Shown piece after piece: positions 1-9,280 of a DNA stretch of 64,000 nucleotides. The notes under the pieces are model-generated. The model saw nothing but the letters and a program-made list of their open reading frames with translations. It was not told the DNA's origin and ran no database searches. Where the stretch lies: positions 1 to 64,000 of the forward strand of contig NZ_JAHLPR010000028.1 of NCBI RefSeq assembly GCF_018918005.1, read 5' to 3'. The first letter of the stretch is position 1; each line of letters opens with the position of its first letter. The DNA comes from Paenibacillus sp. MSJ-34 (GTDB lineage Bacteria; Bacillota; Bacilli; Paenibacillales; Paenibacillaceae). The position numbers and the translations under genes are program-made.

Positions 1-132
1 AGGTACTTTCGTCGATACGCTTCTACGTACAGATTTCGCCATACGTAGGTATCCTAGCTACGCGGGGGCTTGGCCCTTCCCGCGACCGGACTTTCACCGG
101 CTAGAAGATGCGTGCTTAGTTGGGCACGCCGC

Positions 133-167
133 AAAAAAAGGTGCAGAAGCAAAAGCGCTTCTGCACC
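133..167 (-). terminator. Rho-independent terminator of the GLUG/SLH gene
   Basis: Read on the minus strand, GGTGCAGAAGC and GCTTCTGCACC form a perfect 11-bp stem with a 6-base loop, followed by seven T residues. It begins six bases past the stop codon of the SLH gene ending at 173. Positions 1-132 beyond it show no gene that I recognise. Confidence 0.93.
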
Positions 168-172
168 AAACC

Positions 173-3100
173 TTATTGTGACAACAGCTCCAACAATCTC
201 AGGATACTGGTGACCGCTTCCGCGCGGGTCAGCGTCTCATTCGGCGCGAAGAGATTGCGATCGCGACCGTGAATGATGCCCATGATACGAACCTCTTCCA
301 CGTAACTTTTCGCCCATGCCGGAATACGGGCATCGTCTGCAAATCGGGTGTGCGTATGGTCGGTCAACTCCGCTCCTGTTGCTCTTGCGATCATCACCGC
401 CATTTCCACACGAGTGACCGGGCGACCAGGTCGAAATGTTCCATCTTCATATCCTGAAACAATGCCTGCCCTTGCCGCCAAATCAATCGCTTGCTTTGCC
501 CATTCGCCAATTTGCTCCCCGTCCGCAAAAGCAGGCGCATCGCCTCCCGCTTCTCCTTCCAGCCGCAAGGCACGAACGAGCATCAACGTAAATTCAGCGC
601 GGGTGACGGCATGATCCGGTCTAAACGTACCGTCAGGGTATCCGGCAACGATGCCTTTTGCATAGGCTTCCTGAATGAACGGCTCCGCCCAATGACCCGC
701 AATATCCGCAAATAACGGCTCCGGGGAAGGCGGGTCCGGCATCTCCTCTTGCATACGTTCCACGGTGATGGAATACGTTCTGCGCGTTCCGTCTTCTGCA
801 GTGACCACGATGTCAATGATATCCGTATCCGTGTGCAAGGGGATGCGAATGCTTCCCTGATCACTCCGGACTTGCCGACCATTCACGCTGATTCCAGCCT
901 GATGATGTGCAGCACGGATCGTGAGCTGGATGCTGTCAGCATCATGCGGGATCAAAGCCTTGTACGTCGTAATGTCCCCCGAAAATTCCGGTATCAACGC
1001 GCCTTCTGACAAGATGAGCTCCCTCAGTGTTGCATTGCCGGAGCGGATATAGACAGGCGGACTCGGCGGTTCTGAAGAAACCGGCTCCCGCTCTAAACGA
1101 AAGCGCCGGGATATTCGGTAACTCTCTTGACCAACCTGATCTTTGGCGTAAATGTGCAAATACCAGTCGCCGCCGTTTTTGTCTGCATGACTCAACGTGC
1201 TTTGGTTAATGAAAGGTTGCCAATATGCATGTTCATCCAACGGGTCTGAACTCGTTGACCAAACATAACGGAGGGAAGCGGCATCGATCCCGCTGCCGTC
1301 GTCCTTCACGTTGACTTGACTGGATATGGTCCGCGAAAGGGTTTCATCGCCGTCGGGTTTCAAATCGATCTCCGGATTCGTGTGATCGATACGGATGAGT
1401 ACATGCTCGCTCATTTCATTGCCTAATACATCTTCCACTCTGAACCAAAGCGAGTACTGCCCCTCTGTTGTGAAGTCGAGCGGATCATGATAAATCTCCC
1501 AAGCCGCTCCTTCATCCAACGAATATGCAATGGGCCGCAACGCGATCCCGTGGTCATGAGAAGCATAAACCGCTGCGGTCACACTTTGGTTCGTCCACGT
1601 TCCGCTGGGATATGCTTTACTGTCATTATCGGTAAAATACAAATCCACATCCAGCTTCAGGCCGCTTCTGCTGATCTTCACGGTCCGCTCAACGATCGTA
1701 CTCTTATTGCCGATGTCATCCATCGCTTGCGCCTGGATCTTCGTTTGCCCTTCTTCCGTCACCTCTAAGCGGATAGGTGTACCGTTAAATGCACGATCCT
1801 CCCACTCCTTGTCGCCGACTTTCACACGAATCGTGTGAACATCTGTCTGCCTTGGGTTAGCGGCGCTGTGGTCGATCGCCACTTCCACTTTGGCAGCATT
1901 GGTCCAGCCGTCGGGATGAAGGGTGATCGTCGGCGGTTCCGGATTTCCGCTGTCCACGACGATGTCGAGAGTCTCGGACTTGTCGAATAAGGAGACGGTG
2001 ATCGTCGCTTTGCCGCCTTTGACGGTGCTGACCTCCCCGTTAGGATCAACACGCACAATTTCGGGGTCATCCGGATCAACGCTATACCTGGCGGTTGTTG
2101 TCGCATTGTAGCGATCCCCGTTTTGATGTTCCGTATTCACGGTAATGTGGGTCTTGTCGTCAAGGTTCAACTGATCGTTTGCAATGGACGCAGCCCAGGA
2201 GATGAGCGGGTTTTGCCATTGGAGAAATGGCCGATGTCCGTTGTACTGGTACCAGCCCTCTGTGAGATCCCAATCCTTAAATGTTTCCGGATCGCGGAGA
2301 TCCGCCTCTTCCACAGGTATTCCGATTCCATTGTCAGGGAGTTCACCATCCGTATAGCTATCGGTCAACCAGTAGCTGCCGGCGACCTCAATGATATTTC
2401 CTCTTTCTTCATATTCATTATTCGCCCCGACCAGCCCGCCAGTCTCAGAATGACCTGTTACCTTGCCTGTCGCGTAACAATGCTCAACTTCTATCACTGA
2501 ACTTATTGGCGAATCGTAACCATTTGTAACATTAAATCCGATCAAACCACCCACGTATTGCTTACCGTTGACATTCCCTGTCGCATAGGAGTTCTTAATT
2601 CTGACCACACCAGATGGAAGGGCTTCAGCTTTACCAACAAATCCACCTACAAGCTGGTCTCCATTAACCTCCCCAGTCGCATATGAATTCGTGATTTCAT
2701 TGACACTTCCTATATTTCCCGATGAAATTATGCCAACTAAACCACCTACAAGATTATTTATGCCCGCAACGTCACCAGTTGCAAATGAATCGCGAATCGT
2801 AATCTTTTTACCAGTCGAACCCCTAAATAGACCTGCCAGACCCCCGACTTCACGCTCTCCGACAACTTCGATATGGGCGGATGACCCGATCACGTCATTT
2901 CTAACAATACCGGCTAACCCGCCAACCTTCATTTCTCCTCGAATAAGGGTTCCCGTTACCGTACTGTTTTCAATCATCCCGTAGCTATACCCTACTAACC
3001 CGCCGATGTAATCATACCCCTTGATCTCCACGACCTCGAGATGGACATTCCGGATGACAGCCGTTTCTGACGTTACTCCAAACAAAGATTGGTAGTTCTC

Positions 3101-3475
3101 ATCTTCACGGTTGATCTTTAAACCTGTAATTTGATAGCCGTTGCCATCAAATGTTCCGGTAAAAGGAGAAGAGTATTCCGTTGCGATTGGCAACCATCCT
3201 TCTCCGGAACTGTAAGTTGAAAGATTAATATCGGCTCCCAATTTGAAATGGGCATCCAGATAATCTCTCACTTTGTTCAGCTGTTCAGCGGTTTCGATAA
3301 TATACGGGGCTTCTTCCGTGCCTGAGCCGCCGGCAAAATCACTGCTTAACGGCGCGAATGCACCGTCATCGGCGGCCTGAACCGATATGCCGACATTCCC
3401 AAACAGTTGTGTCCAGGTCCATCCGAAAAAAAGAACTAACGCCGCCAACAGAACGGATGATTTAAACGGTCTCAT
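173..3475 (-). CDS. Secreted GLUG-repeat / Ig-like / cadherin-like protein with three SLH domains
   Basis: A 1100-residue exported surface protein. A signal peptide covers about residues 1-34 (hydrophobic core, then VQAADD). Seven GLUG-like units rich in GGLVG and SYATG motifs follow at about 140-375. After them come Ig-like and Ig/Big-like segments (about 430-800), a cadherin-like beta-sandwich (about 835-915) and three SLH domains (about 930-1100; IAGHWAEPFI and GTFRPDHAVTRAEF are typical). SLH domains bind pyruvylated secondary cell-wall polymer, so the protein should be held on the cell surface. The AAGGAAGTGAAAGGAAA stretch before the ATG supports this start. It is the last gene of a four-gene SLH array and has its own terminator. 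The ligand or substrate cannot be read from the sequence; an adhesin-like or matrix role is inference. Confidence 0.9.
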   Translation of the reverse strand: MRPFKSSVLLAALVLFFGWTWTQLFGNVGISVQAADDGAFAPLSSDFAGGSGTEEAPYIIETAEQLNKVRDYLDAHFKLGADINLSTYSSGEGWLPIATEYSSPFTGTFDGNGYQITGLKINREDENYQSLFGVTSETAVIRNVHLEVVEIKGYDYIGGLVGYSYGMIENSTVTGTLIRGEMKVGGLAGIVRNDVIGSSAHIEVVGEREVGGLAGLFRGSTGKKITIRDSFATGDVAGINNLVGGLVGIISSGNIGSVNEITNSYATGEVNGDQLVGGFVGKAEALPSGVVRIKNSYATGNVNGKQYVGGLIGFNVTNGYDSPISSVIEVEHCYATGKVTGHSETGGLVGANNEYEERGNIIEVAGSYWLTDSYTDGELPDNGIGIPVEEADLRDPETFKDWDLTEGWYQYNGHRPFLQWQNPLISWAASIANDQLNLDDKTHITVNTEHQNGDRYNATTTARYSVDPDDPEIVRVDPNGEVSTVKGGKATITVSLFDKSETLDIVVDSGNPEPPTITLHPDGWTNAAKVEVAIDHSAANPRQTDVHTIRVKVGDKEWEDRAFNGTPIRLEVTEEGQTKIQAQAMDDIGNKSTIVERTVKISRSGLKLDVDLYFTDNDSKAYPSGTWTNQSVTAAVYASHDHGIALRPIAYSLDEGAAWEIYHDPLDFTTEGQYSLWFRVEDVLGNEMSEHVLIRIDHTNPEIDLKPDGDETLSRTISSQVNVKDDGSGIDAASLRYVWSTSSDPLDEHAYWQPFINQSTLSHADKNGGDWYLHIYAKDQVGQESYRISRRFRLEREPVSSEPPSPPVYIRSGNATLRELILSEGALIPEFSGDITTYKALIPHDADSIQLTIRAAHHQAGISVNGRQVRSDQGSIRIPLHTDTDIIDIVVTAEDGTRRTYSITVERMQEEMPDPPSPEPLFADIAGHWAEPFIQEAYAKGIVAGYPDGTFRPDHAVTRAEFTLMLVRALRLEGEAGGDAPAFADGEQIGEWAKQAIDLAARAGIVSGYEDGTFRPGRPVTRVEMAVMIARATGAELTDHTHTRFADDARIPAWAKSYVEEVRIMGIIHGRDRNLFAPNETLTRAEAVTSILRLLELLSQ

Positions 3476-3684
3476 TTTCCTTTCACTTCCTTTCTAATGT
3501 GCGGAGACCGCAAGTTCCACATCATTGTCCGTCATAAAGTCCACTCCTCGCCTTCTCCAAGGCTTCCAGATCAATTCTTTCCATCGCAAGCATGGCCTTG
3601 TTCACGCACTGCTGTTGTTCCCCGGATTCGTCGGAACTGATCGCTTCCCAATCGGAGGGAAATACTTGTCAGCACGATGCTCTA

Positions 3685-5781
3685 TCATCTATCCAACAAT
3701 CTTAGCAGCATCACCGTCGCTTCTGCACGGGTAGCCGTTTCGTTCGGCACAAACCGGTTTCCGCCGCGGCCATCGACAATGCCAAGTTTGCGGATGGCTT
3801 CGACCGCACCTTTCGCCCACTGCGGAATCGTTTCATCATCGGCAAAGCCGGTTGACGCATTCGCGTTAAGCTGTAGTTGTAACGCCCGAGCGATCATCAC
3901 CGCCATTTCTACGCGGGTGATCTGTGCGTTTGGCCGGAAGCTGCCATCGTTGTATCCATCCACGATGCCCGCTTGTACGGCCTGCGCAACGGCTTGCTTC
4001 GCCCATCCGCCGATCCGGTCATGATCCGTGAAAGTTAGCGCGGAGCCGTCACCTTCCAGTTTCAATGCACCTGCCAGCATCACAGTAAACTCGGCGCGTG
4101 TGACTGGATGATTCGGTTTAAATGTGCCATCTGGATAACCGCTGACGATGCCTTTCTCTACAGCACGCATGATGTAGTCCTCCGCCCAGTGTCCGGCAAT
4201 ATCAGAAAATGGCATCGACGATTCATGAGTAGCCGTCTCTCGAATCACGGTCAGCGTATATCGCTTCTCGGTACCGTCTTCCGCACGAACGACAAACGTG
4301 AACTCATTGTTGCCACTTGTCAGCTTCTTGCTGATCGGCACCGAGCGTGACAAAAGTACACCATCAACGTACACTTCGGCCGCATCGTGCGCTGCTTGAG
4401 CAATAAATACCATTTCCTCTGCATCTGTAAATACGGTGTAATCATGCACATCAGGAGCAAACGAAGGTTGTAAAGTTAACATCCGACCGTTTGCCCATAT
4501 TTCCAGTGATGAAAGCTTGGCATCGCTGGAAACACGATCCGTACGGGAAGACGGTGATGACGAGGAGCTTCGCTTACGCTCGTCCAGCACGATCACACTT
4601 ACCTTCGCCTTGATATTCAGCGGATTGTTCACCCACTCAGGCAATTGCAAGGTGCCTATAAATTCATAACGACCAGCCACCTTGCCATTGTATTCAGGGT
4701 GAACTTCATTCCAGCTCACTTGCACCTCAATCGTGCGAAGATCGTCCAACGTAACATACACCGAATCGGGTACGGAAACATCCTGCAACTTCGTGTTATA
4801 AGGCACATATATCGTATCTGGCCTTTGAATTTCCGTAATCGTTAGCAGTTGGCGCTCAATGTATAAAGAATAAGTGCGCTCCTCCTTTTCATTTTCTGAT
4901 ATAACTTGGATATAAATCGAATTGTCACCGATCTCGAGCACCGCTTCTTGCCCACCAATCACCTCATACGATGCCGATGAGTCGTAAGTTGAAGCTGTTA
5001 CTGTCACGCGATCCATTGAATAAGGTACCGTCAAATAATAAGTAAACAGATCCGGATTGAAATTTTCTAAAATTTTACCATTGATTCGAATCTCAGACAA
5101 CTTGGCATTCGACCCCGGTAAAACACGAACCTGTAGCTTTGCCTTCAATTTATCCGGGTTCAGATAATATTCGGGCAATTGCAAGCTTCCAGATATCCAA
5201 TATGTCCCAGATTGATCCGGATTGTAATCAGAATTCACTATTTCCCAATTGACTCCCACATCCGGCTCTAACGTCTCGTTGTGCAGTTGTATAGAAACCT
5301 CGATTGGCAAATATTGCGCTAATTGATCGCTCGTGATATGCTTGCTTATTTCAAGCGTATTGAGATCATTCACCGCTTTTACCACAGCATACGGCGTTGC
5401 GCTAACCGGAGCTGACAACTGGCTTCTACTATTCCCTTCAGTAACGGCTTGCACAGCAAACCAATATTTTGTTCCTGCCTTTAACTCATCAACCAGCCAT
5501 GATGTGTCCATAAGCGGCTCGTCATTTAATGGTTTCCAGTTCGATAAATCCTGCGTATCCGGCGGCTCTGATCCTGTAGCCATATAGATTGCGTAAGAGG
5601 AGGCATCAGAAACCACCTCCCATTCAAGCTGCACAGACCTTTCTCCAGCCTTTGCCGTTACGTTAGTCGGAGCATTTATATCAACCTGCCCGATCGCATA
5701 TAAATGTCCATCGTAAGAACCCACATAAATCGTACCATCGGCACCGATGGCCGCTGATGAAGTAATCGAACCGCCTTTGTA
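3685..5781 (-). pseudogene. 5'-truncated PQQ-like / Fn3 / cadherin-like SLH surface protein
   Basis: The open frame (679 residues from a GTG at 5724) starts in the middle of a PQQ-type beta-propeller blade. In-frame codons upstream still read GGSITSSAAIGADGTIYVGS before a stop near 5785, so the real N-terminus with its signal peptide is missing. After the blade come an Fn3 domain (about 14-112), Ig-like and cadherin-like beta-sandwich modules, a Ser-rich linker (about 385-400), another cadherin-like module and three SLH domains (about 505-679). No ribosome binding site precedes 5724. The lost 5' part abuts a group II intron 3' end at about 5866-5936. The last 500 bp are nearly identical to the next two SLH genes. 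Without a signal peptide this copy is probably not exported. Confidence 0.75.
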
Positions 5782-5865
5782 TCAATGTATCAATGAAGAA
5801 AACGCTAAAAACCTGGCAACCATTATAAAAAGATTTACTCATTTCAAACTGAAAACATTGAAGCT

Positions 5866-6010
5866 AGAGTGAAAGGCTGGGCGGAGCCAGCCCCTCCTCA
5901 TCAAACCGTACGTGAGGTTTTCCCTCATACGGCTTTCCGGTGATCGTCATCATGCAGCATACAGATTACAAGTGCGTTTCCAGTCTATATAGGACGGACA
6001 TTGATTTCAC
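5866..6010 (-). mobile_element. 3'-terminal fragment of a group II intron (domains V-VI)
   Basis: On the minus strand, 5903-5936 folds as a domain V hairpin: AAGCCGTATGAGG, a GAAA-type loop, then CCTCACGTACGGTTT, including the catalytic AGC triad. A GC-rich domain VI-like hairpin follows at about 5868-5900 (GGGGCTGG pairing with CCAGCC) and ends in CTCTA. Just 5' of domain V, a short frame ending in LYRLETHL then stop (to about 5956) could be the tail of the maturase. No reverse transcriptase gene is present, so this is a scar rather than an active intron. Domain V identification is confident; the exact 5' limit is not. Confidence 0.8.
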
Positions 6011-7244
6011 TTCGTGACGATGAGGGAAATACTTGTCAGCACGATGCTCTATCATCTATCCAACAATCTTAGCAGTATCACCGTCGCTTCTGCACGGGTA
6101 GCCGTTTCGTTCGGCACAAAACGGTTTCCGCCGCGGCCATCGACAATGCCAAGTTTGCGGATGGCTTCGACCGCACCTTTCGCCCACTGCGGAATCGCTT
6201 CATCATCGGCAAAGCCGGTTGACGCGTTAGCGTTAAGCTGTAGTTGTAACGCCCGAGCGATCATCGCAGCCATTTCTACGCGGGTGATCTGTGCGTTTGG
6301 ACGGAAGCTGCCATCGTTGTACCCATCCACGATGCCCGCTTGCACAGCCTGCGCTACGGCTTGCCTCGCCCATTCGCCGATCTGCTCATGATCCGTGAAA
6401 GTTAGCGCAGCACCTTGCCCTTCCAGTTTCAATGCACCTGCCAGCATCACGGTAAACTCGGCGCGAGTAACCGGATGGTCTGGTTTAAATGTGCCGTCTG
6501 GATAGCCGCTGACGATCCCTTTCGCTGCGGCGCGCTTGATGTAGCTTTCCGCCCAATGTCCGGCGATGTCGGTAATATCAATAACCGGTTCGGTTGGCTT
6601 TGGCTGTTCACGGTATATGGTCAGCGTATAGGTTTTCTTCGTGCCGTTTTCCGCTTGTACCGTTAGTTCAATCGTATTGTCGCCTTCCATCAGATCAACT
6701 TGAATTCTATCCGTAATTACCTTGTCCTTCCATATGACTTTCGCTGCGGAGTGAGCTTCTTTGACCACGATCTCAATTCGTTCGGCTTCTGTATGGGCCG
6801 TATATGCTGTTGTTCCCGAAGCAAAGGATGGGCTGAGCTTCAATGATTTGCCTTCCGCCCATACCTGCAGATCGGCAAGCCTGGCGTTGCCGGACAGCGC
6901 ATGCCCACCTCCGCCTCCGCCGGAACCGCTGTTACCGCCTGGTGCGCTTGGGGCGCTTGGGGTCGCTGTCACTACATTGGAGAAATCGCTGACCCCTTCT
7001 TCAGAGACAGCTTTTACTGCAAATGCATACGTTGTTCCATTCGTCAATCCCGTAACGATGTAGGAGTTCGCTGTAACATTCGATTGAAGGAGCTTCCAGT
7101 TCTTCGGATCGACAGGTGCTGATGTGCCTTCCGCTTGGTAAACGGCGTATGTCACGCTAACTGTTCCCGTGACCGCATCCCACTGCAATGTAACGGAGCG
7201 ATCAGCCGCAGAAGCTGTTAAATTCGCCGGTGCAGGTATCGTTG

Positions 7245-7995
7245 CAATCGTATAATGCTCCTCCATCACATCGCTGTTCTGCATGCCGTCCTTCACCGCA
7301 ATCGCCTTGAGCGTCATTTCCTCCGTCACTTCGATGGGATCGTTATATTTGGCGCTGCTGCTCGACGGCGTGCTTCCGTCGGTCGTATAGTAAATCGTTG
7401 CGTCTTCCGTTGTCGTGCTTAATGTTATCTTCGTGCCTGATGGAACCTCACCGCCGGACGGATCTGCAACTGGCTTGGCGACTTGATCAGGAAGTCGGAT
7501 CGTATACTTCGCCTCCAGCACTTTGCTGTCCTGCATGCCCTCCTTCACCGCAATTGCCTTGATCGTCATTTCCTTCGTCACTTCGATGGGCGCGATATAT
7601 TCGGCACTGCTGCTGCTCGATGGTTCGCTCCCGTCCGTCGTGTAGTAAATCGTTGCGTCTTCCGTTGTCGTGCTTAATGTTATCTTCGTGCCTGATGGAA
7701 CCTCACCGCCGGACGGATCTGCAACTGGCTTGGCGACCTGTTCCAGGATCGTATACCGCTCCTCCAGCACGTCGCTGTTCAACATGCCCTCCTTCACCGC
7801 AATTGCCTTGATCGTCATTTCCTCCGTCACTTCGATGGGCGCGATATATTCGGCACTGCTGCTGCTCGATGGTTCGCTCCCGTCCGTCGTGTAGTAAATC
7901 GTTGCGTCTTCCGTTGTCGTGCTTAATGTTATCTTCGTGCCTGATGGAACCTCACCGCCGGACGGATCTGCTACTGGCTTGGCGACTTGATCAGT
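7245..7995 (-). repeat. Three tandem copies of a chitobiase-C-terminal-like module (about 246 bp)
   Basis: Three nearly identical coding units lie head to tail inside the RCC1/SLH gene. Each encodes QVAKPVADPSGGEVPSGTK, ATIYYTTDGS and IEVTEEMTIKAIAVKEGM motifs typical of the beta-hexosaminidase C-terminal/Fn3-like fold. Near-identity at DNA level points to recent duplication or gene conversion. The neighbouring SLH gene at 9281-12100 has a single related copy. Confidence 0.85.
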
Positions 7996-8028
7996 TGGGG
8001 GGACAGGGGTGCTGTCTTCTTCAACGGC

Positions 8029-9060
8029 AAGCACCAGGGAATGATTATACCCGGCAGCGATCGCCTGAATGTTCGACAAACCCTCGATTTTCTTCGGCGT
8101 GTGTTGATTTTCCCTATTGTCATGTCCCAATTGGCCATACCAACCATCTCCAAATGAATATACGTCTCCTGACTTCGTTAAAGCAAGGGAATGATTAGTA
8201 CCCGCCACAATCGCCTGAACGTTTGACAAACCTTCGATTTTCTTTGGCGTGTGTTGATTTTCCCTATTGTCATGTCCCAATTGGCCAACACCACCATATC
8301 CAAACGAGTACACGTCTCCTGATTTCGTTAAAGCAAGGGAATGATTATGCCCGGCAGCAATCGCTTGAATGTCCGACAAATCTTCGATTTTCTTCGGCGT
8401 GTGTTGATTTTTCTTATCGCCATGTCCTAATTGGTCATAATTATTCAATCCGAACGAGTACACGTCTCCTGATTTCGTTAAAGCAAGGGAATGATAAGTA
8501 CCCGCCACAATCGCCTGAACGTTTGACAAACCTTCGATTTTCTTTGGCGTAAGTAGTTCATTCGTATCGTCATGTCCTAATTGGCCATAATTATTCAATC
8601 CGAACGAGTACACGTCTCCTGATTTCGTTAAAGCAAGGGAATGATACATGCCTGCCGCAATCGCCTGAACGTTTGACAAACCTTCGATTTTCTTTGGCGT
8701 GTGTTGATTTTCCCTATTGTCATGTCCCAATTGGCCAACACCACCATATCCAAACGAGTACACGTCTCCTGATTTCGTTAAAGCAAGGGAATAATTATAC
8801 CCGGCAGCAATCGCTTGAATGTCCGACAAACCTCCGATTTTCTTTGGCGTAAGTAGATCATCCGTATCGCCATATCCTAATTGACCATAATTATCAATCC
8901 GAACAAGTACAATTCTCCTGATTTCGTTAAAGCAAGGGAATGATAAGTACCCGCCACAATCGCCTGAACGTTTGACAAACCTTCGATTTTCTTTGGCGTG
9001 TGTTGATTTTCCTTATTGTCATGTCCCAATTGGCCATAATTATTCAATCCGAACGATAAT
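8029..9060 (-). repeat. Tandem RCC1-repeat array, period about 150 bp
   Basis: About seven coding repeats of 150 bp, each encoding roughly 50 residues with GQLGHD, TPKKIEGLSN and HSLALTKSGD motifs. RCC1 repeats normally build a seven-bladed propeller. Several copies are nearly identical in DNA, which favours slippage and recombination. The frameshift of the host gene lies in one of them, near 8890. Confidence 0.85.
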
Positions 9061-9280
9061 ACGCCGATCACGTTTGCATTGGTTTCGGATTCTTGAGCCA
9101 AAGCCGGCGTTGGTATAACCAGCAGCGATTGAAACAGATTGAGCAAGAGCATGGCAATCAGCCATAGGGATACATGCTTTATCGGGTACTTCATTGAATT
9201 CATCATTACTGCAATCCTCCTTCCATATGCTGCCATTGAACAATGGCTAATCGAATCGATGGCTGTGTAAGCCCTCTTTT

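Larger units (their letters stand above)
6052..9206 (-). pseudogene. RCC1-repeat / chitobiase-C-terminal-like / Fn3 SLH surface protein, frameshifted
   Basis: One gene split by a single-base frameshift. The start at 9206 (MMNSMKYPIK) has AAGGAGG nine bases upstream and a signal peptide ending near TPALAQ. RCC1 repeats of about 50 residues follow (NNYGQLGHD, HSLALTKSGDVYSFG). Near 8890 the DNA reads attatcaatcc where neighbouring copies read attattcaatcc; the missing base moves translation to a stop at 8877. The other frame continues from 8829 through further RCC1 units, three chitobiase/beta-hexosaminidase C-terminal-like repeats, an Fn3 domain, a Gly-rich linker, a cadherin-like module and three SLH domains. 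The span of 3155 bp is one short of 1052 codons, as expected. A sequencing error or a reversible change cannot be excluded. Confidence 0.85.

Noticed and set aside
1..132. tRNA or rRNA fragment at the window start
   Set aside because: The GC-rich segment has no tRNA arms or rRNA signature that I can verify.
8029..9060. CRISPR-like array because of regular repeats
   Set aside because: The repeats are about 150 bp, coding, contiguous and translate to RCC1 units; there are no spacers or cas genes.
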